A DNA stretch of 64,000 nt from Streptomyces coffeae (GCF_016741875.1 NZ_JAERRF010000008.1:310001-374000), one strand, 5' to 3'. Positions 1 through 9,511 are shown, counted from the first letter of the stretch. Numbers and translations are program-made. Notes: generated by a model not told the origin, from the letters alone.

Positions 1-1
1 A

Positions 2-1117
2 GTCCTGGGCGTGCGGCGTGATGCCTCGCAGGACGAGATCAAGAAGGCATTCCGTCGGCTCGCGCGTGAGCTGCACCCGGATGTGAATCCGGATCCGAAG
101 ACCCAGGAGCGGTTCAAGGAGATCAACGCCGCCTACGAGGTGCTGTCGGATCCGCAGAAGAAGCAGGTCTACGACCTCGGCGGGGACCCGATGTCCGGCG
201 CGGCCGGAGGCGGCGGCGCCGGTGGCTTCGGCGCGGGCTTCGGCAACTTCTCCGACATCATGGACGCCTTCTTCGGCACCGCTTCGCAGCGCGGACCCCG
301 GTCCCGCACCCGGCGCGGCCAGGACGCCATGATCCGTCTCGATGTGGAGCTCAGCGAGGCCGCGTTCGGGACCACCAAGGACATCCAGGTCGACACCGCG
401 GTGGTGTGCACCACGTGCAGCGGTGAGGGCGCGGCGCCGGGCACCTCGGCGCAGACCTGTGACATGTGCCGCGGCCGCGGTGAGGTCTCGCAGGTCACCC
501 GCTCCTTCCTGGGTCAGGTCATGACCTCGCGGCCGTGTCCGCAGTGCCAGGGCTTCGGCACCGTGGTGCCGACCCCGTGCCCGGAGTGTGCCGGTGACGG
601 GCGGATCCGCTCGCGGCGCACCCTGACCGTGAAGATCCCGGCCGGTGTGGACAACGGCACCCGGATCCAGCTGGCGGGCGAGGGCGAGGTCGGCCCGGGC
701 GGCGGCCCGGCGGGCGATCTGTATGTGGAGATCCACGAGGTCCCGCACCCGGTCTTCCAGCGCCGCGGCGACGATCTGCACTGCACGGTGACCATCCCCA
801 TGACGGCGGCGTCGCTCGGCACCAAGGTGCCGCTGGAGACGCTGGACGGCCTGGAGGAGGTCGACATCCGGCCCGGCACCCAGTCCGGCCAGTCGATCCC
901 GCTGCACCAGCGCGGCGTCACCCACCTGCGGGGCGGTGGCCGGGGCGATCTGATCGTCCATGTCGAGGTGACCACCCCGACCAAGCTGGACGCGGAGCAG
1001 GAGGAGCTGCTGCGGCGCCTGGCCAAGCTGCGGGGCGAGGAGCGGCCGACCGGCGAGTTCAAGCCCGGGCAGCAGGGGCTGTTCTCGCGTCTGAAGGACG
1101 CGTTCAACGGGCGGTAG
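2..1117 (+). CDS. dnaJ: DnaJ-type co-chaperone (5' end outside window)
   Basis: Hsp40 co-chaperone that stimulates the DnaK ATPase and delivers unfolded clients in the cytosol. The reading frame is open from base 2, and only about the first ten residues of the J domain are missing. The order is a J domain with the HPD motif (ELHPDVN), a Gly/Phe-rich stretch, four CxxCxGxG zinc repeats (CTTCSGEG, CDMCRGRG, CPQCQGFG, CPECAGDG) and the C-terminal client-binding domains. In streptomycetes the second dnaJ copy normally follows hrcA; being at the head of this block it is probably that dnaJ2, but hrcA is outside the window. The last codons and stop are duplicated 102 bp downstream (see the repeat at 1060-1229). 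Confidence 0.95.
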   Translation, partial: VLGVRRDASQDEIKKAFRRLARELHPDVNPDPKTQERFKEINAAYEVLSDPQKKQVYDLGGDPMSGAAGGGGAGGFGAGFGNFSDIMDAFFGTASQRGPRSRTRRGQDAMIRLDVELSEAAFGTTKDIQVDTAVVCTTCSGEGAAPGTSAQTCDMCRGRGEVSQVTRSFLGQVMTSRPCPQCQGFGTVVPTPCPECAGDGRIRSRRTLTVKIPAGVDNGTRIQLAGEGEVGPGGGPAGDLYVEIHEVPHPVFQRRGDDLHCTVTIPMTAASLGTKVPLETLDGLEEVDIRPGTQSGQSIPLHQRGVTHLRGGGRGDLIVHVEVTTPTKLDAEQEELLRRLAKLRGEERPTGEFKPGQQGLFSRLKDAFNGR

Positions 1118-1229
1118 GCGTCCGGCCGGGGGTCCGGGGGTTGTCCCCCGGGGGACGTGGCCAAGCCCGGGCAGCAGGGGCTGTTCTCGCGTCTGAAGGA
1201 CGCGTTCAACGGGCGGTAGGCGTCCGGCC
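1060..1229. repeat. 68-bp direct repeat of the dnaJ 3' end
   Basis: Bases 1060-1127, which hold the last dnaJ codons, the TAG stop and ten bases beyond, recur exactly at 1162-1229. The offset is 102 bp, a multiple of three, so the second copy is in the dnaJ frame. The frame between the TAG at 1115 and the second TAG at 1217 is open, so read-through would add 34 residues ending in a second copy of the native tail. The spacer is G/C-rich and can form a hairpin around 1129-1155. Confidence 0.9.
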
Positions 1230-1295
1230 CGGGACCAGCCGCAACGCCGGTGATCCGGTTGTCGGCCGGTGCGGAGCGCATGACACGATGTGGTC

Positions 1296-2387
1296 ATGCC
1301 CTCCGCACTGACCGGCCTCTTCCGGTATCCGATCGCGCAGGCGCCGATGGCGGGCGGCGCTTCCTGCCCCCCGCTGGCCGCCGCCGTCTCCGCGGCCGGT
1401 GGCCTCGGTTCGCTCGCCGCCGGGTACAAGACCCCGGAGGCGATGTACGAAGAGATCAGACAGCTGCGGGGACTGACCGACCGGCCCTTCGGTGTCAATC
1501 TGTTCATGCCGCAGCCGCCCACCCCCTACCCGCTCGCCGTCGAGGTCTACGGCGAGCGGCTCGCGGGCGAGGTGACCCGGTACGCGACTCCGCTCGGCGA
1601 CTCCGGCGCGAGCGTCGACGACGCGTACGAGGCGAAGCTGGCGATCCTGCTCGACGACCCGGTGCCGGTGGTCTCGTTCACCTTCGGCTGCCCCACCCGT
1701 GAGGTCCTGGACGCCCTGGCCAGGGCCGGTACGCGCACCGTCGTCACGGTGACCTCGCCGGTCGAGGCGCAGACCGCCGAGTGGGCGGGCGCCGACGCGC
1801 TCTGTGTGCAGGGCGTGGAGGCGGGCGGCCACCAGGGCGGCTTCAGCAATGACCCGGCCGAGGACGGCATGGGCGCCGCTTTCGGGCTGCTGTCGCTGAT
1901 CGCGCTGGTCCGCGCGACCGTGCGGATCCCGGTGATCGCCGCGGGCGGGCTGATGCGCGGTGCGCAGATCGCGGCAGTGCTGGCCGCGGGCGCGAGCGCG
2001 GCCCAGCTGGGCACCGCGTTCCTGGTCACCCCCGAGTCGGGGGCCAACGCCCTGCACAAGGGCGCCATGACGGACCCGATGTTCGGCCGGACCGAGCTGA
2101 CCCGTGCCTTCTCCGGGCGCCCCGCCCGGGGTCTGGTCAACCGATTCATCCGGGAGCACGGCCCGTACGCCCCGGCCGCCTACCCCCAGCTGCACCACCT
2201 CACCTCCGGGCTGCGCAAGGCCGCGGCCCAGCAGGGTGATCCGCAGGGCATGGCGCTGTGGGCCGGACAGGGCCACCGGCTGGCCCGTGAGCTGCCCGCC
2301 GGGCAGCTGGTGGAGACGCTGATGGCCGAACTGGACACGGCCCGGGCGGCGTTGCACGCCGAGGTGTCCGGCGGCGAGGCCCGGTGA
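1296..2387 (+). CDS. Nitronate monooxygenase-like flavoprotein
   Basis: FMN-dependent TIM-barrel enzyme of the nitronate monooxygenase / 2-nitropropane dioxygenase family, which oxidises alkyl nitronates. The N-terminal stretch (YPIAQAPMAGG) and the central glycine-rich segments (GVEAGGHQGG, PVIAAGGL) are the family's FMN-binding signatures. It has 363 residues, a usual length. A GTG at 1290 is also possible; ATG 1296 was preferred because it begins directly at the conserved region. The stop overlaps the GTG of the next gene, rsmE, so the two are probably co-translated. The substrate in this organism cannot be told from the sequence. Confidence 0.85.
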   Translation: MPSALTGLFRYPIAQAPMAGGASCPPLAAAVSAAGGLGSLAAGYKTPEAMYEEIRQLRGLTDRPFGVNLFMPQPPTPYPLAVEVYGERLAGEVTRYATPLGDSGASVDDAYEAKLAILLDDPVPVVSFTFGCPTREVLDALARAGTRTVVTVTSPVEAQTAEWAGADALCVQGVEAGGHQGGFSNDPAEDGMGAAFGLLSLIALVRATVRIPVIAAGGLMRGAQIAAVLAAGASAAQLGTAFLVTPESGANALHKGAMTDPMFGRTELTRAFSGRPARGLVNRFIREHGPYAPAAYPQLHHLTSGLRKAAAQQGDPQGMALWAGQGHRLARELPAGQLVETLMAELDTARAALHAEVSGGEAR

Positions 2388-3127
2388 CCGCCCCGGTGTT
2401 CCTGGCCGACTCCCTTCAGGGAGCGGCCGCGGGGAGCCGGATCGCGCTGGAGGGGCCCGAGGGGCGGCATGCCGTCTCCGTACGGCGGCTGCGCGTCGGC
2501 GAACCCGTAGTGCTCACCGACGGCCGCGGCACGGGCGTCTCCGGCGCCGTGGCGGCCGTCGAGGGCAAGGACCGGCTGCTGGTGGAGGTGGCCGGGGTAC
2601 GCCACGAGGAGCCGCCGAGCCCGCGGATCACCGTGGTACAGGCCCTTCCCAAGGGCGACCGCGGTGAGTTGGCCGTGGAGACCATGACCGAGACCGGTGT
2701 GGACGCCGTCGTGCCGTGGACCGCCGCGCGGTGCATCACCCAGTGGAAGGGCGAGCGCGGGCTGAAGGCGCTCGGCAAGTGGCGGGCGACCGCCCGCGAG
2801 GCGGGCAAACAGTCCCGCCGTCTGACCTTCCCCGAGGTCACGGACGCGATGACGACCAAGCAGGTTGCTCGACTTCTGGCCGACGCGGATTTCGCGGCCG
2901 TACTGCACGAGGAGGGCAGCGCCCCGCTGGCCATGGCACAACTGCCCGCCGCCGGTGAGATCGTGCTCGTCGTGGGTCCCGAAGGGGGAGTCTCCCCCGA
3001 GGAGTTGACGTCCTTCGAGGAGGCGGGCGCGGCACCGTACCGGCTGGGCCCGAGCGTGCTGCGCACCTCGACGGCCGGAACGGCGGCGGTCGCGCTGCTG
3101 CTGGGGCGTACCGGCCGCTGGGGCTGA
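2384..3127 (+). CDS. rsmE: 16S rRNA (uracil1498-N3)-methyltransferase
   Basis: SPOUT-class methyltransferase that methylates N3 of U1498 in 16S rRNA using S-adenosylmethionine. An N-terminal PUA-like domain (GPEGRHAVSVRRLRVGE) is followed by the trefoil-knot SAM-binding core with the hallmark GPEGG at residues 198-202 and a second knot segment (LGPSVLRTSTAGTAAV). It has 247 residues, standard for the family. The GTG start overlaps the preceding TGA. Location just after dnaJ is conserved in many bacteria. Confidence 0.95.
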   Translation: MTAPVFLADSLQGAAAGSRIALEGPEGRHAVSVRRLRVGEPVVLTDGRGTGVSGAVAAVEGKDRLLVEVAGVRHEEPPSPRITVVQALPKGDRGELAVETMTETGVDAVVPWTAARCITQWKGERGLKALGKWRATAREAGKQSRRLTFPEVTDAMTTKQVARLLADADFAAVLHEEGSAPLAMAQLPAAGEIVLVVGPEGGVSPEELTSFEEAGAAPYRLGPSVLRTSTAGTAAVALLLGRTGRWG

Positions 3128-3227
3128 ACGGCCCCTCCGGGGCCGCTTCCAGGAGCCGCATCCGGGCGGGGCAGCGTGGCCGACGACGGTCTTCCGGTTG
3201 GCCGCGCGCAATGGGAACCTGTCCCCT

Positions 3228-3830
3228 ATGGGGGCATTGAGCCATGTAAGGCAGCGGCCCGGGCGGCCGCTCCTGGCCGTCGCGGTATCGGTCGCGGCCG
3301 TCGTCGCGGTGACCGGATGCGACCGGAAGGACAACGGGGTCAGCTCCATCGTGGTCGCGGTCACCACCGACAAGGTCGCCTCCCGCGCCCTGGAGAAGGG
3401 TGGTGTCGACGTCCGCTGGATGACCTGCAACGCGGATCTGAAGGGCGGCCGCACGGCCGGTGCTTCGTCCTCGGGCGACCACAACCGCGAGCGGAACGAG
3501 GGCATCGGGATCGACGCGTCGGTCGACTGCCGTGGCGAGACCGAGAGCGACAAGGACATCAAGGTCTCCGGCAAGGTCACCTTCGTACGGAAGAACCAGT
3601 GTGTACGAGGCCACTTGACGGCGTCCGTGGACGGGCACCGGGCCTTCGAGGCGCGGGTGATCGGGGAGTGCGACGACGGCCGGGACGACGACCGGGGGTC
3701 CGGGCGCGACAAGGACCGGGGCAACGACCGGAACGACGGCCGGAACGACGACCGCGGGAGCCGGCGCCCCGAGCCGCACCAGAGCTATCCCCTGGACCAC
3801 CGGACCGCACAGAGCACCCAGGGCAAGTAG
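3228..3830 (+). CDS. Secreted lipoprotein, unknown function
   Basis: A basic N-terminus and a hydrophobic stretch end in a lipobox (VAVTGC), so this is a predicted lipoprotein with its acylated cysteine near residue 29. The mature part has a short domain containing two further cysteines (MTCNADL, VDCRGE) and then a low-complexity tail of Asp, Arg, Gly and Asn (roughly residues 143-182). I do not recognise the domain. ATG 3228 is chosen because it gives a normal signal peptide; a TTG at 3198 would add ten unconvincing residues. It stands alone between rsmE and the HIT gene. Confidence 0.75.
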   Translation: MGALSHVRQRPGRPLLAVAVSVAAVVAVTGCDRKDNGVSSIVVAVTTDKVASRALEKGGVDVRWMTCNADLKGGRTAGASSSGDHNRERNEGIGIDASVDCRGETESDKDIKVSGKVTFVRKNQCVRGHLTASVDGHRAFEARVIGECDDGRDDDRGSGRDKDRGNDRNDGRNDDRGSRRPEPHQSYPLDHRTAQSTQGK

Positions 3831-3962
3831 GGGCGAGCGGGACAGGCGGGGACAAGCGGGCACAGGCAAAGGCGCAGGGCAAAGGGGATTCACACACACC
3901 GCCGGCGGAGCGTCCCGGTACCATCCGGACCGTACCAGCCGACGATCCGTGAGGAGCCACCG

Positions 3963-4322
3963 GTGGCGGGAGAACCGCAGGCCGACTGCCTGTTCTGCAA
4001 GATTGTCTCGGGGGAGGTGCCGGCCACCGTCGTCCGCGAGACCGACACCACGGTCGCCTTCCGCGACATCAACCCCCAGGCGCCGACCCATATTCTGGTG
4101 ATCCCCAAGGTGCACTACCCGGACGCGGCCTCCCTCGCCATGGCCGAGCCGCAGATCACCGCCGATATACTGCGCGAGGCGGGCGTGGTCGCGGCCGAGG
4201 AGAAGATCGACGGCACGGGCTTCCGCGTGGTGTTCAACACCGGCTCCGGCGCCGGGCAGACCGTCTTCCACGCACACGCCCACGTCCTGGGCGGCCGCGG
4301 CCTCAACTGGCCCCCCGGATAG
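3963..4322 (+). CDS. HIT (histidine triad) family protein
   Basis: Nucleotide-binding hydrolase of the histidine-triad superfamily (Hint/HinT-like), which usually removes AMP from phosphoramidates or adenylated adducts. The N-terminal CLFCKIVSGE and the C-terminal triad HAHAHVLGG (His103, His105, His107) are diagnostic, and 119 residues is a typical Hint length. The GTG start has a GAGGAG ribosome site about 8 bases upstream. It ends 4 bp before the RNase Z start, so co-transcription is likely. Confidence 0.93.
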   Translation: MAGEPQADCLFCKIVSGEVPATVVRETDTTVAFRDINPQAPTHILVIPKVHYPDAASLAMAEPQITADILREAGVVAAEEKIDGTGFRVVFNTGSGAGQTVFHAHAHVLGGRGLNWPPG

Positions 4323-4326
4323 TCCG

Positions 4327-5247
4327 GTGTCCGCACGCGAACTGGTGGTCCTCGGCACCGCCAGCCAGGTCCCCACCCGCCATCGCAACCACAACGGCTA
4401 TCTGCTGCGGTGGGACGGCGACGGGCTGCTCTTCGACCCCGGTGAGGGCACCCAGCGCCAGATGCTGCGGGCCGGTGTCGCCGCGCATGACATCGACCGG
4501 ATCTGTGTCACGCACTTCCACGGCGACCATTCGCTGGGTCTGGCCGGGGTGATCCAGCGGATCAACCTGGACAAGGTGCCGCATCCGGTGGCCGCGCACT
4601 ACCCGGCGAGCGGACAGCGCTTCTTCGAGCGGCTGCGGTATGCCACCGCGTACCGCGAGACGGTGCCGCTGACCGAGCGGCCGATCGAGGGCGAGGGCGG
4701 GGTGATCGCCCGGACGCCCGCGTACACCCTGGAGACCGCCCGGCTCTCGCACCCCGTCGAGTCCTACGGCTACCGCCTGATCGAGCCCGACGGCCGCCGC
4801 ATACTGCCCGAGCGGCTGGCGGCGCTCGGCATCCGCGGGGCGGACATCGGCCGCCTCCAGCGGGACGGCACCCTGGAGCGGGACGGGCGCACCATCGCAC
4901 TCGAGGAGGTCAGCGAGGCCCGACCCGGCCAGCGCTTCGCCTTCGTCATGGACACCCGGCTGTGCGACGGCGCGTACGCCCTGGCGCAGGGGTGCGATCT
5001 GCTGGTCATCGAGTCGACCTTCCTCGACGAGGACGAGCCGCTGGCCGTCGAGTACGGCCATCTCACCGCCGGGCAGGCTGCCCGGCTCGCCACCGACGCG
5101 GGCGTCCGCCACCTCGTCCTGACCCACTTCTCCCAGCGCTACGGCGACCCTTGCGACTTCGAGCGCCAGGCCCGCGCCGCGGGCTTCGAAGGCGAGCTCA
5201 CGGTGGCCCAGGACCTGATGACCGTGGCCGTGCCCAAGCGCCGCTGA
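4327..5247 (+). CDS. rnz: Ribonuclease Z
   Basis: Metallo-beta-lactamase-fold endonuclease that matures tRNA 3' ends. Visible signatures are the zinc ligands HFHGDH (His63, His65, Asp67, His68), the later VMDTRLC and IESTF segments, HLTAGQAARLA and a final THFSQRY histidine. With 306 residues it matches the short (dimeric) RNase Z form. The GTG start lies 4 bp after the HIT stop. Confidence 0.93.
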   Translation: MSARELVVLGTASQVPTRHRNHNGYLLRWDGDGLLFDPGEGTQRQMLRAGVAAHDIDRICVTHFHGDHSLGLAGVIQRINLDKVPHPVAAHYPASGQRFFERLRYATAYRETVPLTERPIEGEGGVIARTPAYTLETARLSHPVESYGYRLIEPDGRRILPERLAALGIRGADIGRLQRDGTLERDGRTIALEEVSEARPGQRFAFVMDTRLCDGAYALAQGCDLLVIESTFLDEDEPLAVEYGHLTAGQAARLATDAGVRHLVLTHFSQRYGDPCDFERQARAAGFEGELTVAQDLMTVAVPKRR

Positions 5248-5412
5248 GACGGCGTCCCGGGGTCGTGCCGCGCCCCCGGGACGCCGGAGCGCGCCGCCTG
5301 GTGACGGTGGGATCGGGCACACTGGCGGCACCTGCTTTTCGACGGCCGTTTCGACGGCGACGGCACGGCGGCGGGAGCGCCGATCACGACCTGTTCGACC
5401 TGGGAGCACACG

Positions 5413-6516
5413 GTGACGACACATGACGGCGACGAGCATGCGGCGGGCCGCCCCCTGCTCGATCCGCTCGCGGCCGTTCGCGGGCCCGGCGATCCGGACT
5501 GCGATGTCTATCTGACCGGCACCGTCTTCCTCGACATCATCTTCACCGGCCTGGACTCCGCCCCCATCCGCGGCACCGAGTCCTGGGCGCGCGGGATGGG
5601 CTCCAGCCCCGGTGGCGTCGCCAATATGGCCACCGCCCTGGCCCGGCTGGGGCTGCGCACCTCCTTGGCCGCCGCCTTCGGCGACGACCACTACGGCGAC
5701 TACTGCCGGGACGCGCTCGACCGCGGCGAGGGGATCGATCTGTCGCTGTCCCGGACGATCCCGGGCTGGCACTCCCCGGTGACCGTCTCCATGGCCTACG
5801 AGGGCGAGCGGACCATGGTCTCCCACGGCCACGAGGCGCCGCCCCCGGAGGAGCCCGCCCCCAGCTGCCCGCCCCCGGCTCGCGCCGCCATCGCCTCGCT
5901 GGTGCCCGGCCGCCGCGAGGAGTGGGTCGCGGAGGCCGCCCGCAAGGGCAGCCGGGTGTTCGCGGACGTCGGCTGGGACGACACCGGCCGCTGGGACCCG
6001 GCCGATCTCGCCGATCTGGAGCACTGCGAGGCGTTCCTGCCGAACGCGGCCGAGGCGATGAGCTACACCCGCACCGACTGCCCGCGCGCCGCCGCCCGCG
6101 CGCTCGCCGACCGCGTGCCGCTCGCGGTCGTCACCCTGGGTGCCGAGGGGGCGTACGCGGTCGACGGCCGCACCGGCGAGACCGCCGAGGTGCCCGCGAT
6201 CACCGTGGAGGCCCTTGATCCGACCGGCGCCGGGGACGTGTTCGTCGCGGGCTTCGTCACCGGCACCCTGGCCGACTGGCCGCTGGCCGACCGGCTCGCC
6301 TTCGCCGGGCTGACCGCCGCGCTGTCCGTCCAGGAGTTCGGCGGCTCGCTGTCCGCGCCCGGCTGGGTCGAGATCGCCGCCTGGTGGCAGCACGCCCGCG
6401 CCTACGACGACCAGCCGCTGCGCCGTTACGCCTTCCTGGACCGGATACTTCCGGCCGCCGCCCGCCCCTGGCCACTCCGCCGGGCCGTCCCCACCATCGG
6501 CTTCCGGCAGGCATAG
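5413..6516 (+). CDS. PfkB-family carbohydrate kinase
   Basis: Ribokinase/PfkB-fold sugar or nucleoside kinase. The first signature lies at SSPGGVANMATALARLG and the second, with the catalytic base, at DPTGAGDVFVAGF (Asp269-Asp275). Length is 367 residues, longer than ribokinase because of an N-terminal extension. A Pro-rich insert (PPPEEPAPSCPPP) sits near residue 140. The sugar acted on cannot be inferred. The 165-bp upstream gap suggests its own promoter. Confidence 0.88.
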   Translation: MTTHDGDEHAAGRPLLDPLAAVRGPGDPDCDVYLTGTVFLDIIFTGLDSAPIRGTESWARGMGSSPGGVANMATALARLGLRTSLAAAFGDDHYGDYCRDALDRGEGIDLSLSRTIPGWHSPVTVSMAYEGERTMVSHGHEAPPPEEPAPSCPPPARAAIASLVPGRREEWVAEAARKGSRVFADVGWDDTGRWDPADLADLEHCEAFLPNAAEAMSYTRTDCPRAAARALADRVPLAVVTLGAEGAYAVDGRTGETAEVPAITVEALDPTGAGDVFVAGFVTGTLADWPLADRLAFAGLTAALSVQEFGGSLSAPGWVEIAAWWQHARAYDDQPLRRYAFLDRILPAAARPWPLRRAVPTIGFRQA

Positions 6517-6686
6517 CAACCCCCGGGCCCGGCCGCGGCCCCGGATTCCGGGAATGGTGTGATGAGCGGGTACGGAGTAAAAGGGCTCGGGTCTTGTCGG
6601 TGCTCCGTCGTACCCTGGTAACCCAAGGTTGTCGAGCGGCGAGAACCGTTGTCACAGGAGGTAGGAGCAGGCCCGAGAGCCGGCCC

Positions 6687-7691
6687 ATGACGCAACCAAC
6701 CACAGCACGGCAGGCGCATGCGCAGTTCACGGTCCCGACGAAGCATCCGATGGTGATGGTCCTGGGATCAGGGGACTCGTTGCTGCGTGTGATCGAGAAT
6801 GCGTTCCCGGCGACGGATATCCACGTGCGGGGCAATGAAGTCAGCGCGACGGGGGATCCCAAGGAAGTCGCCCTCATCCAGCGCCTGTTCGACGAGATGA
6901 TGCTGGTGCTCCGCACCGGTCAACCGATGACGGAGGATGCGGTGGAGCGCTCGATCTCCATGCTGCGCGCGGCGGAGAACGGGGAGGGCACGGTGGACGA
7001 GACGCCCGCCGAGGTGCTCACGCAGAACATCCTCTCCAACCGCGGCCGCACCATCCGTCCCAAGACGCTCAATCAGAAGCGCTATGTCGATGCCATCGAC
7101 AAGCACACGGTTGTCTTCGGCATCGGCCCCGCCGGCACCGGCAAGACCTATCTGGCCATGGCCAAGGCGGTCCAGGCGCTCCAGTCCAAGCAGGTCAACC
7201 GGATCATCCTGACCCGTCCGGCGGTCGAGGCGGGGGAGCGGCTCGGCTTCCTGCCCGGCACCCTTTACGAGAAGATCGATCCGTATCTGCGGCCGCTCTA
7301 CGACGCTCTGCACGACATGCTCGACCCCGACTCCATCCCGCGTCTGATGGCCGCGGGCACGATCGAGGTCGCGCCGCTGGCGTACATGCGTGGCCGTACG
7401 CTCAACGACGCGTTCATCATCCTCGACGAGGCGCAGAACACGAACCCCGAGCAGATGAAGATGTTCCTCACCCGGCTCGGCTTCGACTCCAAGGTCGTGA
7501 TCACGGGTGACATCACCCAGATCGACCTGCCCGGCGGGACCAAGAGCGGTCTGCGCCAGGTCCGGGAGATCCTGGAGGGCGTGGACGATGTCCACTTCTC
7601 CATGCTCACCAGTACCGACGTGGTCCGGCACAAGCTGGTCGGCCGCATCGTCGACGCGTACGACCAGTACGACAGCCGCAACGGAAAGTAA
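6687..7691 (+). CDS. phoH: PhoH-like ATPase
   Basis: Cytosolic P-loop NTPase of the PhoH family, associated with RNA metabolism and often encoded beside ybeY, as here. Walker A is GIGPAGTGKT (residues 145-154) and Walker B is FIILDEAQNT; an N-terminal KH-like segment precedes them. The start at ATG 6687 gives 334 residues; the frame is open further upstream but has no family similarity. A GGAGG-type site lies around 6657-6667. It is followed 12 bp later by ybeY. Confidence 0.93.
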   Translation: MTQPTTARQAHAQFTVPTKHPMVMVLGSGDSLLRVIENAFPATDIHVRGNEVSATGDPKEVALIQRLFDEMMLVLRTGQPMTEDAVERSISMLRAAENGEGTVDETPAEVLTQNILSNRGRTIRPKTLNQKRYVDAIDKHTVVFGIGPAGTGKTYLAMAKAVQALQSKQVNRIILTRPAVEAGERLGFLPGTLYEKIDPYLRPLYDALHDMLDPDSIPRLMAAGTIEVAPLAYMRGRTLNDAFIILDEAQNTNPEQMKMFLTRLGFDSKVVITGDITQIDLPGGTKSGLRQVREILEGVDDVHFSMLTSTDVVRHKLVGRIVDAYDQYDSRNGK

Positions 7692-7703
7692 TCACGAAGC
7701 CCC

Positions 7704-8201
7704 ATGGCGATCGACGTCAACAACGAATCCGGCACGGACATCGACGAGCGGGCGGTGCTGGACGTCGCCCGCTACGCCCTGGCCCGGATGCGTATCCACC
7801 CGCTCTCCGAGCTCTCGGTGATCGTCGTTGACGCCGACGCCATGGAGCAGCTCCACATCCAGTGGATGGACCTGCCGGGGCCGACCGATGTGATGTCCTT
7901 CCCGATGGACGAGCTGCGGCCGCCCGCCAAGGACGATGAGGAGCCCCCGCAGGGCCTCCTCGGGGACATCGTGCTCTGCCCCGACGTGGCCAAGAAGCAG
8001 GGCGAGGAGGCGCCGACCGGCCACTCCATGGACGAGGAGCTCCAGCTGCTCACCGTCCACGGCGTCCTCCACCTCCTCGGCTACGACCACGAGGAGCCGG
8101 ACGAGCGCGCCGAGATGTTCGGCCTCCAGGCCGCGATCATCGACGGCTGGCGCGCCGAGTACGGTCTGACCGGCCCCTCCCCGGCCCCCACCACCCGATG
8201 A
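7704..8201 (+). CDS. ybeY: Endoribonuclease YbeY
   Basis: Zinc-dependent endoribonuclease involved in 16S rRNA 3' maturation and ribosome quality control. The catalytic zinc motif HGVLHLLGYDH places the ligands at His119, His123 and His129. At 165 residues it has the family length plus a short Pro/Thr tail. The stop overlaps the ATG of the next gene (ATGA), continuing the phoH-ybeY-CorC-type operon that is common in bacteria. Confidence 0.96.
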   Translation: MAIDVNNESGTDIDERAVLDVARYALARMRIHPLSELSVIVVDADAMEQLHIQWMDLPGPTDVMSFPMDELRPPAKDDEEPPQGLLGDIVLCPDVAKKQGEEAPTGHSMDEELQLLTVHGVLHLLGYDHEEPDERAEMFGLQAAIIDGWRAEYGLTGPSPAPTTR

Positions 8202-9511
8202 GCGGGCAGCTCGTCACGGCGGCCGTCCTGCTGGTGGTCGTCGCCTGGCTGGCGGCGTGCGCCGAGGCGGGGCTCGCCCGCACCACCCGGTTCCGGGCCG
8301 AGGAGGCCGTGCGCACCGGGCGGCGCGGCAGCGCCAAGCTGATGCACGTCGCCGAGGACCCCACCCGCTATCTCAATGTCGCGCTGCTGGTCCGGGTGGC
8401 CTGCGAAGTGGCGGCGGGCGCGGTGGTCACCTACGCCTGTCTGAGCGAGTTCCCCGAGACCTGGAAGGCGCTGACCGTCGCCATCGGCGTCATGGTCCTG
8501 GTGTCGTATGTCGCCGTCGGCGTCTCACCGCGCACCATCGGCGCCCAGCACCCACTGAACACCTCGACCGCGGCCGCCTATGTGCTGATCCCGCTGGCCC
8601 GGGTCATGGGCCCGATCCCGCCGCTGCTGATCCTCCTCGGTAACGCGCTCACGCCCGGAAAGGGCTTCCGCAAGGGCCCGTTCGCCTCCGAGGCCGAGCT
8701 GCGCGCCCTGGTCGACCTCGCCGAGCAGGAGTCGCTGATCGAGGACGAGGAGCGGCGCATGGTCCACTCCGTGTTCGAGCTCGGCGACACCCTGGTGCGC
8801 GAGGTGATGGTGCCGCGCACCGACCTCGTCGTCATCGAGCGCTACAAGACCATCCGGCAGGCGCTCACCCTCGCGCTGCGCTCCGGCTTCTCCCGGATCC
8901 CGGTCACCGGGGAGAACGAGGACGACATCGTCGGGATCGTCTACCTCAAGGACCTGGTCCGCAAGACACATATCAACCGCGAGGCCGAATCCGAGCTGGT
9001 CTCCACCGCGATGCGGCCCGCCGCCTTCGTCCCGGACACCAAGAACGCGGGCGATCTGCTGCGCGAGATGCAGCAGGACCGCAACCATGTGGCCGTCGCC
9101 ATCGATGAGTACGGCGGTACGGCCGGGATCGTGACCATCGAGGACATCCTCGAGGAGATCGTCGGTGAGATCACCGACGAGTACGACCGGGAGCTGCCGC
9201 CCGTCGAGAATCTGGGCGACGGCACCCACCGGGTCACCGCCCGGCTCGACCTCGGCGATCTGGGCGAGCTGTACGGGACGGATCTGGAGGACGAGGACGT
9301 CGAGACGGTCGGCGGACTGCTCGCCAAGGCTCTGGGCCGGGTGCCGATCGCGGGTGCCACGGCCGAGGTCGATGTCCCCGAGGGTGGTGCGGACCCGGCT
9401 CTCAAGGCCCTGCGGCTGACGGCCGAGTCCCCGGCCGGCCGCCGCAACCGCATCGTCACGGTGCTGGTCGAGCCGGTCCGGGAGACCGCCGCCGCCGAAT
9501 CGGAGTCATAG
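8198..9511 (+). CDS. CNNM/CorC-type membrane protein with CBS domains
   Basis: Integral membrane protein of the HlyC/CorC (CNNM) family, thought to act in magnesium or cobalt transport or sensing. A DUF21 membrane domain occupies about residues 1-150, a pair of CBS domains (nucleotide-binding, starting near VREVMVPRTDL) about 195-330, and a CorC/HlyC domain about 340-425. Length is 437 residues. The start overlaps the ybeY stop by 4 bp. It has often been labelled haemolysin, which is misleading. Confidence 0.9.
   Translation: MSGQLVTAAVLLVVVAWLAACAEAGLARTTRFRAEEAVRTGRRGSAKLMHVAEDPTRYLNVALLVRVACEVAAGAVVTYACLSEFPETWKALTVAIGVMVLVSYVAVGVSPRTIGAQHPLNTSTAAAYVLIPLARVMGPIPPLLILLGNALTPGKGFRKGPFASEAELRALVDLAEQESLIEDEERRMVHSVFELGDTLVREVMVPRTDLVVIERYKTIRQALTLALRSGFSRIPVTGENEDDIVGIVYLKDLVRKTHINREAESELVSTAMRPAAFVPDTKNAGDLLREMQQDRNHVAVAIDEYGGTAGIVTIEDILEEIVGEITDEYDRELPPVENLGDGTHRVTARLDLGDLGELYGTDLEDEDVETVGGLLAKALGRVPIAGATAEVDVPEGGADPALKALRLTAESPAGRRNRIVTVLVEPVRETAAAESES

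Noticed and set aside
4303..6519. 738-codon minus-strand frame over rnz and the PfkB gene
   Set aside because: Overlaps two well-supported plus-strand genes; composition typical of a GC-rich shadow.
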